Source: Streptomyces sp. NBC_00344
GTDB taxonomy: Bacteria; Actinomycetota; Actinomycetes; Streptomycetales; Streptomycetaceae
Direction of reading: 5' to 3'
DNA: 64,000 bases
Assembly: GCF_036088315.1 (NCBI RefSeq)
Contig: NZ_CP107996.1
Coordinates: forward strand, 558,001 to 622,000
Shown here: positions 25,087 to 35,308 of the stretch, one piece after another
Layout of the letters: each line of letters starts with the position of its first letter
How positions within the stretch are numbered: the stretch's first letter is position 1
Notes under the pieces: model-generated
Told to the model about the DNA's origin: nothing
The model's input: the letters and a program-made list of their open reading frames with translations, nothing else
The model's database searches: none
Position numbers and translations under genes: made by a program

Positions 25087-26358
25087 TCAGCGCTCCAGCA
25101 ACTCGTCCGTGAGACGCTCCGACGCCGCCTTCGCGGACCTCCTGGGGTCCTGGCCGTCGAGCACCTGCGTCATGTAGGGCTTGATCGGGTTGTCCGCCTC
25201 GACCGCCGCCCACTGCGGCGAGTTCGGGGTGGCCCGGCCCTCCGCCGCACCGGCGGCCATCGCGGAAGTCCCTTCCTCACCTTTGACCGCGTCGGCGAGG
25301 GTGGACTTGTTGGGGACGTAGCTCATCGTCCTGGCCAGCTCCGTCTGCCACTCCGTCCCCGCCAGGGCTTCGACGACATCGACCGCCGCGTCGGTGTGGT
25401 CGGCCTTGGCGGGGACGATCAGATCCGAACCGCCGGTGAAGACCGCGGCCGGCCTGCCGGCTTTCTTCCCGGGGACGGGGAAGAAGCCGAGCTTCCCCTT
25501 GAGGGCCGGGTTGCTCTTCACGATGGTCTGGGCCGTGCCCGGTACGGCGATGATCTGTGCGACATCGCCGTCGGCGAACACATCGGCCTGCGGGGGATGC
25601 GCTTCGTCCGCGTTTCTGGGTCCCCGGCCCAGCGCCTGCAGCTGCCGGTAGAAATCCATGCCCCTGAGGGCGGCCGGACTGTCGAGTGCGCCGGTGAACG
25701 TGCCGCCTGACTCCACTGCGAGCTCTCCGCCCTCGTCCCAGACGAACCCGGAGAGGGTGTACCAGTCCTGGCCTGCCAGGTAGATCCCCTGCTGGTCACC
25801 GCGGTTGAGCCGTGTGGTGTCCTCGATCCACTGCGCCCGGGTTCCGGGAGGCCGGGCGATGCCGGCCTTCTTGAACAGCTCCTTGTTGTAGACGACCACC
25901 CGGTTCGCCGCGTACCAGGGGATGCCGAACTGTGCTCCGTTGATGCTTCCCGGGTCGGCGAGTCCCGGCAGCCAGTCCTTGCTGCCCAGATCTCTGACGG
26001 ACTCCAGGGTCAGATCGCGCAGGGCTCCGCTGTCCGCGTACATGGCGACCTGGGTGTTGCCGACCTCGATCACGTCAGGGCCGCCGCCCGTTCTCAGCGC
26101 CGCGGTGACCTTGGGGCCGATACCGCTCCACTCCTGGATGCGGATGTCCAGCTTGATGCTCCGGTGCTTGTGTTCGAACTCTTCGGTGAAGTGCTTGATG
26201 AACTCGTCGGATGCGCTGTCCTTCATCAGCCAGACCGTGACCGTCGTGGTGTGGCCGGCAGAGCCGGGCAGGTAGCCGCACGACGTGAGAGCAGCGGTGC
26301 AGAGCAGCGCGGTACAGACCGAGCCCAGGCGGTTTCTGGCACGAATACGGGTTTTCAC
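25087..26358 (-). CDS. extracellular solute-binding lipoprotein (sugar ABC type)
   Basis: 423 residues from a GTG (VKTRIRARN) with AGAGGTGACC upstream. Signal peptide with lipobox AALTSCGY; then the bacterial extracellular solute-binding family 1 fold: TTTVTVWLMKDSASDEFIK, DVIEVGNTQVAMYADSGAL, GIPWYAANRVVVYNKELFKKAG and FFPVPGKKAGRPAAVFTGGS. It would deliver an oligosaccharide or similar to an ABC importer. No permease or ATPase gene is adjacent, and the divergent GntR regulator is destroyed, so the transport locus is orphaned. Whether it is still expressed is unclear. Confidence 0.85.
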   Translation of the reverse strand: MKTRIRARNRLGSVCTALLCTAALTSCGYLPGSAGHTTTVTVWLMKDSASDEFIKHFTEEFEHKHRSIKLDIRIQEWSGIGPKVTAALRTGGGPDVIEVGNTQVAMYADSGALRDLTLESVRDLGSKDWLPGLADPGSINGAQFGIPWYAANRVVVYNKELFKKAGIARPPGTRAQWIEDTTRLNRGDQQGIYLAGQDWYTLSGFVWDEGGELAVESGGTFTGALDSPAALRGMDFYRQLQALGRGPRNADEAHPPQADVFADGDVAQIIAVPGTAQTIVKSNPALKGKLGFFPVPGKKAGRPAAVFTGGSDLIVPAKADHTDAAVDVVEALAGTEWQTELARTMSYVPNKSTLADAVKGEEGTSAMAAGAAEGRATPNSPQWAAVEADNPIKPYMTQVLDGQDPRRSAKAASERLTDELLER

Positions 26359-26443
26359 GGCGGTCACCTCTGTCGTACGGACACGGCAGTGCATGACCCG
26401 ACGTGGGGGAAGCGCGGACGGCTTGACCGGGTGTGGCTGGAGT

Positions 26444-26457
26444 TTGGTACATACCAA
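26444..26457. promoter_or_regulatory. GntR-type operator candidate
   Basis: TTGGTA-ca-TACCAA, 6-bp perfect arms with a 2-nt centre, in the promoter region between the sugar-binding-protein gene and the GntR pseudogene. GGTA/TACC half-sites and this position suit a GntR/HutC repressor acting on the transport operon. Confidence 0.5.
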
Positions 26458-26529
26458 TCATGGAGGTCAAGGGGGAACCGTCACACGATCCCGCCTTTTC
26501 CCGGCATGCGGACGCAGCGGTTCCTCGGG

Positions 26530-26874
26530 CGCCGTACTCACTCACGAACGGGTTCGCGAGCATCTGTTCGGGCTGACCGAAACGGGCTGGGCCGGTCACG
26601 CCGTCCCCTCGGAGCGCACGCTCTGTGCCGAGCTCGACGCCTCCCGTCCCACCCCGTGCGGCCGTCGGCGAACTCGTCGTCACCGGTCAGCACCGGGTGT
26701 ACGTACACGAAGTGGTGCAGTCGATCGGGGCCGACCGTGGTCAACGAGGCAGAGGCCAGGATCCTCGACGTCCCGGCGCTCTCCCCCGCCCTGCTGATGT
26801 GCGGAACTCCGCTTGACGCCTCGCGGAGTACGCCGGGGTGGGGCACCGTGGAGTTCTGGACCGCCGAGAGATGA
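26530..26874 (+). pseudogene. degenerate GntR/UTRA family regulator
   Basis: Pieces of one regulator lie in order but in three frames. A winged-helix start RVREHLFGLTETG ... VPSERTLCAELDASR is in one frame (about 26545-26650). AAVGELVVTGQHRVYVHEVV, the end of the DNA-binding domain, is in the second. A UTRA-like C-terminus EAEARILDVPALSPALL ... GTVEFWTAER is in the third, ending at the TGA of 26872-26874. The total is about 110 residues against about 240 for an intact member, so there are frameshifts plus an internal deletion. It once controlled the divergent sugar-binding-protein gene, judged by position and the shared operator. Confidence 0.65.
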
Positions 26875-26892
26875 GGGAAGGAGTGCGACGCC

Positions 26893-27108
26893 ATGTCGGA
26901 CAACACCTACCGGGTCACGGAGATCGTCGGCACCTCGCACGAAGGAGTCGACCAAGCCATTCGCAACGGTGTGGCGCGCGCCTCGCAGACCCTTCGCGGC
27001 CTCGACTGGTTCGAGGTCACACAGGTCCGCGGCCATATCGTGGACGGGCAGATCGAGCACTACCAGGTCGGCATCAAGGTCGGTTTCCGGCTTGAGGACG
27101 GTGAGTGA
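26893..27108 (+). CDS. dodecin family flavin-binding protein
   Basis: 71 residues, the normal dodecin size: SDNTYRVTEIVGTSHEGVDQ, an amphipathic helix AIRNGVARASQTLRGLDWFEV and the strand GQIEHYQVGIKVGFRLE. The Trp in LDWFEV is the residue that stacks on flavin in known dodecins. It forms hollow dodecamers that store or buffer riboflavin/FMN in the cytosol. A GAAGGAG sits 11 nt before the start. It stands alone, ahead of an FMN-using LLM oxidoreductase gene. Confidence 0.92.
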   Translation: MSDNTYRVTEIVGTSHEGVDQAIRNGVARASQTLRGLDWFEVTQVRGHIVDGQIEHYQVGIKVGFRLEDGE

Positions 27109-27347
27109 CAGGGCCCCTCCAAAGGCCCCTCCCAGAGCCTTCGAAGGCGCCCCTGCCCGTCACCGTCCCTCAAGCGCGAGGAGGGCACCGAGACTCCGCG
27201 GGCCGCTCAGGCGCGCCCCTCGCCCTCCTGAGCGTCCCCCGGCGCTGCGGAACGTCTCCCCCTGGCCGGAAACAGCCGGTGGCCTGCTGTTGTCCTGCAC
27301 TGCGCCGGCCCCGGGAATGCGAGCACCGCAGGCACGTTGAATGCTGT

Positions 27348-28349
27348 GTGAGCTCTGCGATCTCCTCGACCCGGTTCTCGGTGCTGGACCGTTCGCGCAC
27401 CCGCGAGGGGCACGACGGTCCTCAGGCACTGCGCGATACGGTGCGCTTCGCCCAGCGGACGGAAGCGCTCGGTTACCACCGGTTCTGGGTCTCGGAGCAT
27501 CACAGCGTGCCCGGTGTCGCGGGCTCTGCACCGACCGTTCTCGCTGCCGCCGTGGCGGCAGCGACCTCGACGATCCGGGTCGGTACCGGCGGGGTGATGC
27601 TGCCCAATCACCGGCCGCTGGTGGTCGCCGAACAGTTCGGTGTGCTGGAGTCGCTCTTCCCCGGCCGCATCGACATGGGGCTGGGCCGCTCGGTCGGATT
27701 CACCGGCGGGATCCGCAGGGCTCTCGGACACGGCAAGGAGGACGCCCAGGACTTCGCGGGTCAGCTGGACGAACTGCTGGGGTACTTCTCCGGTGAGCAG
27801 TCCGCCCACCCGCAGGTCCACGCCCGGCCGGCGGAAGGCCTGCGTCCTCCCGCGTTCGTCCTGGCCACCGGCGCGGGCGCACAGGTGGCAGCCGCGGCGG
27901 GGCTGCCTCTGGTGATCGCGGCGGTCCGCGGCGAGGACGAGATGCTGCGGGCAGTGGACGGCTACCGGCGGTCCTTCCGGCCGTCCGCTTGGGGCGAGGA
28001 GCCCTATGTCATCCTCTCAGGCACCGTCGCGGTGGCCGCGTCAGCGGAGGAGGCCCGCAGGCTGCTGCTGTCCGAGGCCTGGGCCACTGCCTACTCGCGC
28101 ACCCATGGTGAGTTCCCGCCGCTGGCCCCCGTCGAGAAGATCCTCGGACTGCGGATGACGGAACGGGAGCGCATCCTTTTCGATGAGGCGCAGCGGGGCC
28201 AGCTGTACGGCACCGATGACGAGGTCGCCGACGGTCTGGAGAAGGTCCTGGACCGCAGTGGGGCCGATGAATTTCTCGTCACGACCAGCACGTACGACCG
28301 CGGTGACCTGCTCGATTCGTACCGCCGGCTGGCGGCCGTCGTCAGCTGA
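27348..28349 (+). CDS. LLM class flavin-dependent oxidoreductase (MsnO8-like)
   Basis: 333 residues from GTG (VSSAISSTRFSVLDRSRTREG), where homology begins; the ribosome site is poor, so the start is uncertain. A luciferase-like monooxygenase TIM barrel: RFAQRTEALGYHRFWVSEHH, IRVGTGGVMLPNHRPLVVAEQ, LFPGRIDMGLGRSVGF and the late GTDDEVADGLEKVLDRSGADEFLV. Such enzymes use FMNH2 or F420 to oxidise small molecules, and the substrate is unknown. A compact palindrome follows the gene. Confidence 0.85.
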   Translation: MSSAISSTRFSVLDRSRTREGHDGPQALRDTVRFAQRTEALGYHRFWVSEHHSVPGVAGSAPTVLAAAVAAATSTIRVGTGGVMLPNHRPLVVAEQFGVLESLFPGRIDMGLGRSVGFTGGIRRALGHGKEDAQDFAGQLDELLGYFSGEQSAHPQVHARPAEGLRPPAFVLATGAGAQVAAAAGLPLVIAAVRGEDEMLRAVDGYRRSFRPSAWGEEPYVILSGTVAVAASAEEARRLLLSEAWATAYSRTHGEFPPLAPVEKILGLRMTERERILFDEAQRGQLYGTDDEVADGLEKVLDRSGADEFLVTTSTYDRGDLLDSYRRLAAVVS

Positions 28350-28420
28350 GCGAGCTGCGGACCGCGTTCCCCGTTTCGCGAGGCACGCGGCGGACAGCGC
28401 GCTGCGGGTCGTCGGAGGTG

Positions 28421-28444
28421 GACGCCGGCATGCCGGCGGGCGTC
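28421..28444. terminator. hairpin after LLM oxidoreductase gene
   Basis: Contains the perfect 16-bp palindrome CGCCGGCATGCCGGCG (28423-28438) and alternative outer pairing GACGCC/GGCGTC. It is 72 nt downstream of the stop and before the UvrA-like gene. Confidence 0.5.
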
Positions 28445-28521
28445 TAGGGCCGGACCTGCCCGGGGCCAGGGGAGTGCGGCGGCCGCAGGCCCCTCAGCAA
28501 GTCACCACCTAGGATTTCGGT

Positions 28522-30876
28522 ATGCAAAGCCCTCATGACCCGTATGTACGCGTCCGCGGTGCACGCGAGCACAATCTGCGTGGCGTCGACGTGGACATTC
28601 CCCGTGACGCGCTGGTCGCCTTCACCGGGGTCTCGGGCTCGGGCAAGTCGTCGCTCGCCTTCGGGACGATCTACGCGGAGGCGCAGCGCCGCTACTTCGA
28701 GTCGGTCGCTCCGTACGCCCGGCGGCTGATCCATCAGGTGGGCGCACCGAAGGTCGGGCAGATCAGTGGTCTTCCTCCGGCGGTCTCCCTGGAGCAGCGC
28801 AGATCGGCGCCCACCTCGCGATCCTCCGTCGGCACGGTCACCACCCTCTCCAACTCCCTGCGCATGCTCTTCTCGCGGGCGGGCGACTATCCGGCCGGCG
28901 CCGAGCGGCTGGACTCGGACGCCTTCTCGCCGAACACCGCGGCCGGCGCCTGCCCCGAGTGCCACGGCCTGGGGGTGGTCCACCGCACCGGCGAGGAGCT
29001 TCTCGTCCCGGATCCCTCGCTGTCGATCCGGGAGGGTGCCATCGCCGCATGGCCCGGGGCCTGGCAGGGCAAGAACCTGCGGGATGTGCTGGACGCCCTC
29101 GGATACGACGTGGAGCGGCCGTGGCGGGAGCTCAGCCGGGCGGACCGCGACTGGATCCTGTTCACCGATGAACAGCCGGTGGTGACCGTGCATCCGATCA
29201 GGGAAGCAGGGCGGATCCACCGCCCCTACCAGGGCACCTACATGAGCGCGCAGCGCTACGTCCTGCACACCTTCGCCGACTCGAAGAGCCAGTCACTGCG
29301 GGCCCGGGCGGAGCGGTTCCTTTCGAGCGCGCCGTGTCCGCTGTGCGGGGGACGCAGACTGCGCCAGGAGTCCCTGGCAGTCACCTTTTCCGGCCGTTCG
29401 ATCGCCGAACTCGCCGCGCTCCCGCTGACCGCGCTCGCCGAGGTACTGGGGGGCGAGCAGGACAACGGTGCGGCCCGGGTACTGACCGCCGATCTGCTGG
29501 CGCGGATCGCGGTCGTCACCGAGCTCGGTCTCGGCTACCTCAGCCTCGACCGCAGCACGCCCAGCCTCTCCTCCGGTGAACTGCAGCGGCTGCGGCTCGC
29601 GACCCAGCTGCGGTCCGGTCTGTTCGGTGTGGTCTATGTTCTCGACGAACCGTCGGCAGGCCTGCACCCCGCCGACACCGAGGCGCTGCTGGTGGTCCTG
29701 GACCGGCTCAGGGCGGGCGGGAACTCGGTCTTCGTCGTGGAGCACCAACTGGACGTCGTGCGGCGCGCGGACTGGATCGTCGACGTCGGACCCGCCGCGG
29801 GCGAGCACGGCGGAAGGGTGCTGCACAGCGGCCCGCCGGCCGAGCTCGCCCATGTGAAGGCGTCGGTCACCCGCCGTTACCTCTTCCCGGGCCCTGGCGC
29901 CGCTCCCCCGGGTCCGGTACGCACACCCACCGGACACCTGGAGCTGGGCCCGGTAACCCGGCACAATCTCGACGGTCTGCGGGCGGAGGTTCCGCTGGGC
30001 GTCCTCACCGCAGTCACCGGGGTCTCGGGGTCCGGCAAGTCCACTCTCGTCGGCGAGATCACCGATGAGCTGCCTGGCGTGAACCGCCTGGTGACGGTTG
30101 ATCAGAAACCGATCGGCCGCACGCCCCGCTCCAATCCGGCGACCTACACCGGTCTCTTCGATGCCGTCAGGAAGCTCTTCAGCGCCACCGAAGCGGCACG
30201 GGCACGTGGTTACCGGGCCGGCAGGTTCTCCTTCAATGTGCCGGGCGGGCGGTGCGAGACCTGTCAGGGTGAGGGGTTCGTCTCCGTCGAACTGCTCTTC
30301 CTGCCGAGCACCTACGCCCCCTGTCCCGACTGCCGCGGCGCGCGCTACAACGCGGAGACCCTGGAGATCACTCATCAGGGCCTCAGCATCGCGGACGTGC
30401 TCGACCTCACGGTGGAGGCCGCTGCCGGCTTCTTCGCCGGGTCGCCCGCCGCCGTCCGCGTCCTGCGCGCGCTGCTCGATGTGGGTCTCGGCTATCTGCG
30501 GCTCGGCCAGCCGGCCACCGAGTTGTCCGGAGGCGAGGCACAGCGCATCAAGCTGGCGAGCGAACTGCAGCGTGCCCGCCGCGGTCACACCCTGTACGTT
30601 CTCGACGAGCCGACCACCGGGCTGCATCCCGCCGATGTCGAGGTGCTGATGCGGCAGTTGCACGACCTGGTGGATGCCGGCCACTCGGTGGTGGTCGTCG
30701 AGCACGACATGTCCGTGGTGGCCGGTGCCGACTGGGTGATCGACCTCGGACCCGGCGGGGGTGACGAGGGCGGACGGGTCGTCGCCGCGGGGCCGCCGGC
30801 CGACGTGGCCGCGGCACCGGGCAGCCGCACCGCGCCCTATCTCAGGCAGGCCGCACGCACCGCGCATCCTTCCTGA
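28522..30876 (+). CDS. UvrA-like ABC ATPase (short, class II/drug-resistance type)
   Basis: 784 residues against about 950 for housekeeping UvrA. Two ABC modules: Walker [18 protein letters not shown] and [15 protein letters not shown], signatures [15 protein letters not shown] and [15 protein letters not shown], Walker [14 protein letters not shown] and [13 protein letters not shown]. Zinc modules include CPECHG, CPLCGG, CETCQG and CPDCRG. The N-terminal module is shortened, consistent with lacking the UvrB-binding/insertion segment. Paralogs of this kind (UvrA2, DrrC-like) assist repair of, or resistance to, DNA-binding drugs. No antibiotic cluster is adjacent. It is cytosolic and DNA-binding. 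Confidence 0.88.
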   Translation: MQSPHDPYVRVRGAREHNLRGVDVDIPRDALVAFTGVSGSGKSSLAFGTIYAEAQRRYFESVAPYARRLIHQVGAPKVGQISGLPPAVSLEQRRSAPTSRSSVGTVTTLSNSLRMLFSRAGDYPAGAERLDSDAFSPNTAAGACPECHGLGVVHRTGEELLVPDPSLSIREGAIAAWPGAWQGKNLRDVLDALGYDVERPWRELSRADRDWILFTDEQPVVTVHPIREAGRIHRPYQGTYMSAQRYVLHTFADSKSQSLRARAERFLSSAPCPLCGGRRLRQESLAVTFSGRSIAELAALPLTALAEVLGGEQDNGAARVLTADLLARIAVVTELGLGYLSLDRSTPSLSSGELQRLRLATQLRSGLFGVVYVLDEPSAGLHPADTEALLVVLDRLRAGGNSVFVVEHQLDVVRRADWIVDVGPAAGEHGGRVLHSGPPAELAHVKASVTRRYLFPGPGAAPPGPVRTPTGHLELGPVTRHNLDGLRAEVPLGVLTAVTGVSGSGKSTLVGEITDELPGVNRLVTVDQKPIGRTPRSNPATYTGLFDAVRKLFSATEAARARGYRAGRFSFNVPGGRCETCQGEGFVSVELLFLPSTYAPCPDCRGARYNAETLEITHQGLSIADVLDLTVEAAAGFFAGSPAAVRVLRALLDVGLGYLRLGQPATELSGGEAQRIKLASELQRARRGHTLYVLDEPTTGLHPADVEVLMRQLHDLVDAGHSVVVVEHDMSVVAGADWVIDLGPGGGDEGGRVVAAGPPADVAAAPGSRTAPYLRQAARTAHPS

Positions 30877-30921
30877 CGGTGGCCACGGAGTACGCCGCGG
30901 CGCGTGCCCGGCAGCCGGCCG

Positions 30922-31668
30922 TCAGCGCCCGACCTTGCGAGTGGCCCGCAGCCACTCCTTGTTCATGGCGGTGATGGAAGGCAGCGGGATGCCCTTGGGG
31001 CAGGCGGTGGCGCACTCGCCGGTGAGCGTGCAGCCGCCGAAGCCCTCCTCGTCCATCTGCGCGACCATGTCGAGGACCCGGGTCTCTCGCTCGGGCCCGC
31101 CCTGCGGCAGCGCGTTGAGATGATTGATCTTCGCCGATGTGAACAGCATGGCGGAGCCGTTGGGGCAGGCCGCGACACACGCGCCGCAGCCGATGCACTC
31201 GGCATGTTCGAAGGCGAAGTCGGCGTCCGGCTTCGGCACGGGTGTGGCATGTGCTTCCGGTGCGGCGCCGGTCGGAGCACTCACGTAGCCGCCCGACTGG
31301 ATGATCCGGTCGAAGGCCGAGCGGTCGACCACCAGGTCCCGGACGACCGGGAAGGCCGCGGCCCGCCACGGTTCGATGTCGATGGTGTCGCCGTCCTGGA
31401 AGGCCCGCATGTGGAGCTGGCAGGTGGTGGTGCGCTCCGGGCCGTGCGCGTCACCGTTGATGACCAGGCTGCAGGCTCCGCAGATCCCTTCGCGGCAGTC
31501 GTGGTCGAAGGCCACCGGTTCGTCGCCGCTGAGGGTGAGTTCCTCGTTCAGGGTGTCGAGCATTTCGAGGAACGACATGTCCTGTGCGATGCCGTCGACT
31601 TCGTAGGTGGTCATGGCACCGGCGGCGTTCGCGTTCTTCTGGCGCCAGACGCGCAGGGTGAGCTTCAT
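30922..31668 (-). CDS. sdhB: succinate dehydrogenase/fumarate reductase iron-sulfur subunit
   Basis: 248 residues from [10 protein letters not shown], starting in the ATGA overlap with sdhA. [2Fe-2S] cluster ligands in [12 protein letters not shown] and the following TTTCQLHM; [4Fe-4S] and [3Fe-4S] ligands in [12 protein letters not shown] and [16 protein letters not shown]. It passes electrons from the flavoprotein to the membrane cytochrome b subunit and the quinone pool. It is last in the sdhC-A-B operon. The longer open frame upstream lies inside sdhA and is not coding. Confidence 0.95.
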   Translation of the reverse strand: MKLTLRVWRQKNANAAGAMTTYEVDGIAQDMSFLEMLDTLNEELTLSGDEPVAFDHDCREGICGACSLVINGDAHGPERTTTCQLHMRAFQDGDTIDIEPWRAAAFPVVRDLVVDRSAFDRIIQSGGYVSAPTGAAPEAHATPVPKPDADFAFEHAECIGCGACVAACPNGSAMLFTSAKINHLNALPQGGPERETRVLDMVAQMDEEGFGGCTLTGECATACPKGIPLPSITAMNKEWLRATRKVGR

Positions 31669-33614
31669 GCGTAGCTCCGCTGAGTGGGATGGACGTACTC
31701 GAAGACCAGGTCTTCCTTGTGCAGGACGGGTGGCTCGCCGGTCGTGCTGAACTCCCAGGCCGCGGCGTAGGAGAACGCGTCGTCCTTGCGCTCGGCCTCG
31801 CCCTCCGGGGTCCGGGACTCCTCTCTGAAGTGGCCTCCGCAGGACTCGGTCCTGTGCAGGGCGTCGAGGCACATGAGTTCCGCCAGTTCCAGATAGTCGA
31901 CGACCCGGTTGGCACGTTCGAGCGACTGGTTGAACTCCTCACCGGTACCCGGCACCTTGATCCGGCGCCAGAACTCCTCGCGGATCTGGGGCAGGCGGTC
32001 CAGGGCCTTGCGCAGGCCCTCCTCCGTGCGGGCCATACCGCAGAACTCCCACATCAGTTCACCGATCTCACGGTGGAAAGAGTCGGCAGTGCGGTCACCG
32101 CCGACGGCGAGCAGCAGGTTGAGCCGGTCCTCGGTCTCCGCGACCGCCTCGGCGACTGCCGGGTGATCCTCGTCGATCGGATCGTGGCGGGGGTTGCGGG
32201 CGAGGTAGTCGTTGATGGTCGCAGGCAGGACGAAGTACCCGTCGGCGAGTCCCTGCATCAGCGCGGAGGCACCGAGCCGGTTGGCACCGTGGTCGGAGAA
32301 GTTGGCCTCACCGATCGCGAACAGGCCGGGAACGGTGGTCTGCAGGTCGTAGTCGACCCACAGTCCGCCCATGGTGTAGTGCACGGCCGGATAGATCCGC
32401 ATCGGAGTCTCATAAGGATTCTCCGCGGTGATCCGGGCGTACATGTCGAAGAGGTTGCCGTACTTCTCCTCGACGGCCCTGCGGCCCATCCGGGCGATCG
32501 CGTCGGCGAAGTCCAGGTAGACGCCCTGACCGCCGGGCCCCACTCCGCGGCCCTCGTCGCAGACGTTCTTCGCCGCGCGCGACGCGATGTCACGCGGCAC
32601 CAGATTGCCGTAGGAGGGGTAGGTGCGCTCCAGGTAGTAGTCGCGCTCATCCTCGGGGATCTCGCCGGCCGGGCGGCTGTCGCCCTTCGCCTTCGGTACC
32701 CAGATGCGCCCGTCGTTGCGCAGCGACTCGCTCATCAGGGTGAGTTTGGACTGATGGTCCCCGGTGCGCGGGATGCAGGTGGGGTGGATCTGGGTGAAAC
32801 AGGGGTTCGCGAACCAGGCGCCCCGCCGGTGCGCACGCCACACCGCGGTCGCGTTGGAGTTCATGGCGTTCGTCGACAGATGGAAGACGTTGCCGTAGCC
32901 GCCGCTGGCCAGCACCACAGCGTCCGCGAAGTGACAGGTGATCCTCCCGGTGATCAGGTCGCGGGCCACGATTCCACGGGCCTTGCCGTCCACGACGATC
33001 AGATCGAGCATCTCGGTTCGCGGATGCATGTCGACGGTTCCGGCCGCGATCTGGCGTGACAGTGCCTGATAGGCACCGAGCAGCAGCTGCTGTCCCGTCT
33101 GCCCACGGGCGTAGAAGGTGCGCGAGACCTGTACGCCGCCGAAGGAGCGGGTGTCGAGGAGACCGCCGTACTCCCGGGCGAAGGGCACTCCCTGGGCGAC
33201 ACACTGGTCGATGATCTCCACCGAGATCTGGGCGAGTCGGTGGACGTTGGACTCGCGGGACCTGAAGTCACCGCCCTTGACGGTGTCGTAGAACAACCGG
33301 TGGACCGAGTCGCCGTCGTTACGGTAGTTCTTGGCGGCGTTGATGCCGCCCTGGGCGGCGATGGAGTGGGCGCGGCGCGGGGAGTCCTGGTAGCAGAACT
33401 GCACGACGTGGTAGCCCTGTTCGGCGAGGGTCGCGCCTGCGGAGCCGCCCGCGAGCCCGGTACCGACCACGATCACGGTGAGCTTGCGCCGGTTGGCCGG
33501 GTTGACGAGTTTGGCCTCGAAGCGGCGGGTGTCCCAGCGTTCGGCGACGGGGCCGCGTGGGGCCTTGGTGTCGGCGACCGGCGTGCCGGTCCCGTACTGC
33601 GAGTAGTCGGTCAT
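31665..33614 (-). CDS. sdhA: succinate dehydrogenase/fumarate reductase flavoprotein subunit
   Basis: 649 residues, the length of the B-type (non-classical) SdhA. FAD dinucleotide motif [19 protein letters not shown], covalent-flavin His region [37 protein letters not shown], active-site segment [13 protein letters not shown], and [18 protein letters not shown] with [17 protein letters not shown]. It oxidises succinate to fumarate at the inner face of the membrane. It is 1 nt from the cytochrome gene and overlaps sdhB by 4 nt. Confidence 0.95.
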   Translation of the reverse strand: MTDYSQYGTGTPVADTKAPRGPVAERWDTRRFEAKLVNPANRRKLTVIVVGTGLAGGSAGATLAEQGYHVVQFCYQDSPRRAHSIAAQGGINAAKNYRNDGDSVHRLFYDTVKGGDFRSRESNVHRLAQISVEIIDQCVAQGVPFAREYGGLLDTRSFGGVQVSRTFYARGQTGQQLLLGAYQALSRQIAAGTVDMHPRTEMLDLIVVDGKARGIVARDLITGRITCHFADAVVLASGGYGNVFHLSTNAMNSNATAVWRAHRRGAWFANPCFTQIHPTCIPRTGDHQSKLTLMSESLRNDGRIWVPKAKGDSRPAGEIPEDERDYYLERTYPSYGNLVPRDIASRAAKNVCDEGRGVGPGGQGVYLDFADAIARMGRRAVEEKYGNLFDMYARITAENPYETPMRIYPAVHYTMGGLWVDYDLQTTVPGLFAIGEANFSDHGANRLGASALMQGLADGYFVLPATINDYLARNPRHDPIDEDHPAVAEAVAETEDRLNLLLAVGGDRTADSFHREIGELMWEFCGMARTEEGLRKALDRLPQIREEFWRRIKVPGTGEEFNQSLERANRVVDYLELAELMCLDALHRTESCGGHFREESRTPEGEAERKDDAFSYAAAWEFSTTGEPPVLHKEDLVFEYVHPTQRSYA

Positions 33615-33615
33615 G

Positions 33616-34320
33616 TCAGCTCACGACTCCGGTCATGACGGCGACGGGTACGGAGATGAAGCCGGCCGTCAGCACCAGTGCGAGGAGGTTGGCGGTGGTC
33701 TTCAGAAGGCGGTCGCGGGTGGCCCTGCCCGCGCCGAGGGTCTGTGCGGCGCTCCAGAAGCCGTGCCTGATGTGCAGTCCGAGAGCGAGCATCGCGACGA
33801 TGTAGATGACGTCGCCGTACCAGGTGTCGAACGTCGCGACGACGTTCTCGTACGGGTGCCCGGCCTGTGCGTTGTCGTTCACCGTCAGGGTGGTGAGGTC
33901 CAGCAGATGCCAGACGATGAAGAGCGCGAGGATGACGCCGCCCCAGCGCATGGTGCGGGTGGCATAGCTGGCGCGGGGGCGCTTGTGCGCATACGCGACG
34001 GGCCGGGCCCGCAGATCACGCCGGCTGAGCTGCCAGGCGCACACCGCGTGCAGTACTACCGCTGCGACGAGCATGACGCGGATGATCCACAGCGCCCATT
34101 CGTAGTGCAGGAACGGCTCACCGATGGTGCGCAGCCAGTGGGCGTAGTGGTTGAAGTCCCCCGGACCGAAGAAGATCTTCAGATTTCCGAGCATATGGAC
34201 GACCAGGTACAACAGCATGATCAGGCCGCTCACAGCCATGATCGTCTTTTTGCCGACGGTCGATCCCCAGACCGTCCGCGCCAGGGACGGCCTTCGGTCC
34301 GCCTTCGTTGCCAGTGCCAT
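33616..34320 (-). CDS. sdhC: succinate dehydrogenase cytochrome b subunit
   Basis: 234 residues, five membrane helices (e.g. [53 protein letters not shown]) with the paired His of the di-heme B-type fumarate-reductase-like Sdh[24 protein letters not shown] and [10 protein letters not shown] single anchor subunit is typical of this class, so no SdhD is expected. It is the first gene of the operon. There is no clear ribosome site, and a TTG 6 nt upstream is also possible. Confidence 0.9.
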   Translation of the reverse strand: MALATKADRRPSLARTVWGSTVGKKTIMAVSGLIMLLYLVVHMLGNLKIFFGPGDFNHYAHWLRTIGEPFLHYEWALWIIRVMLVAAVVLHAVCAWQLSRRDLRARPVAYAHKRPRASYATRTMRWGGVILALFIVWHLLDLTTLTVNDNAQAGHPYENVVATFDTWYGDVIYIVAMLALGLHIRHGFWSAAQTLGAGRATRDRLLKTTANLLALVLTAGFISVPVAVMTGVVS

Positions 34321-34359
34321 GGTCAAAGACGTTACGGGGGCACCACGTCAGAGGTCCAA

Positions 34360-34395
34360 GACATGGAACAGCTCATGTCCATAGCCAACGGCTAT
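34360..34395. promoter_or_regulatory. two adjacent inverted repeats in the sdhC/LysR intergenic region
   Basis: GACATG-(8 nt)-CATGTC at 34360-34379 and ATAGCC-aac-GGCTAT at 34381-34395, the latter containing a T-N11-A as in LysR boxes. Both fill the 85 nt between the divergent sdhC and LysR starts, so the LysR protein probably binds here to control itself and sdh. Confidence 0.5.
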
Positions 34396-34405
34396 CGTGC
34401 TTCCT

Positions 34406-35308
34406 ATGCAGCTCCACCAGCTCTCCTACTTCGTCGCGGTCGCTGAGACCCGCCACTTCACCCGCGCGGCCGAGGAGGTGCATGTCGCGCAGCCGTCGCT
34501 CTCCCAGCAGATCAGAGCTCTGGAGAAGGAGCTGGGCGCCGAGCTGTTCAGCAGGGCCCGGGGAAACATCACGCTCACCGACGCCGGTGAGGCCCTGCTC
34601 CCGCTGGCCCTGCGCATCCTCGCCGACGCCGAAACGGCCCGCCACGAGGTGCAGGAGCTGGCCCAGTTGCGCCGCGGCCGGGTACGCCTGGGCGCGACGC
34701 CGAGTCTCTGCACCGGTCTGCTTCCCGATGTGCTGCGAGCCTTCCACGACCAGCACCCCGGCATCCAGCTGCTGATCGAGGAGGGCGGCTCGCACGATCT
34801 GGTGAGGGAACTGGCGCGTGGCGCACTCGATCTCGCCCTGGTGGTGCTGCCGCTGCCCACCCCGTCCCCCGCGCTCACCACGATCGAGCTGCTCCAGGAG
34901 GACCTGGTCGTGGTCTCCTCCCTGGCGACAGCGGCGCCGCGCTCACCCCTGCGGATCGCCGATCTCGAGGGGGAACCCATGGTGATGTTCCGGTACGGCT
35001 ACGACCTGCGGGACCTCACCGTCTCGGCCTGCCGCGCCAAGGGCTTCGAGCCGTACTTCACCGTCGAGGGCGGCGAGATGGACGCCGTGCTCGGCTTCGT
35101 GAGGGCCGGGCTTGGCGTCGCCGTCGTACCCGGCATGATCGCCGCCCGGGCCGGACACGGACTGCGGGTCACGCCGCTGGCCCGCCCGGGGCTGCGCCGG
35201 ACGATCGCGCTGGCACACCGGAGCGACGTCGCACCGCCTCGCGCCGCCCGAGTGCTGCAGGACGTCCTGCTGTCATGTCACACGGCGTCGGCCAGCGACA
35301 GACTGTGA
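34406..35308 (+). CDS. LysR family transcriptional regulator
   Basis: 300 residues: MQLHQLSYFVAVAETRHFTR, the HTH helix VAQPSLSQQIRALEKELGAE, then the effector-binding domain (GRVRLGATPSLCTGLLPDVL ... FVRAGLGVAVVPGMIAA). It is divergent from sdhCAB with two inverted repeats between, so it is the likely regulator of succinate dehydrogenase. Its last 31 bp overlap the 3' end of the converging GGDEF/EAL gene. The ATG was preferred over a GTG 9 nt upstream because family homology starts at this Met. Confidence 0.9.
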   Translation: MQLHQLSYFVAVAETRHFTRAAEEVHVAQPSLSQQIRALEKELGAELFSRARGNITLTDAGEALLPLALRILADAETARHEVQELAQLRRGRVRLGATPSLCTGLLPDVLRAFHDQHPGIQLLIEEGGSHDLVRELARGALDLALVVLPLPTPSPALTTIELLQEDLVVVSSLATAAPRSPLRIADLEGEPMVMFRYGYDLRDLTVSACRAKGFEPYFTVEGGEMDAVLGFVRAGLGVAVVPGMIAARAGHGLRVTPLARPGLRRTIALAHRSDVAPPRAARVLQDVLLSCHTASASDRL

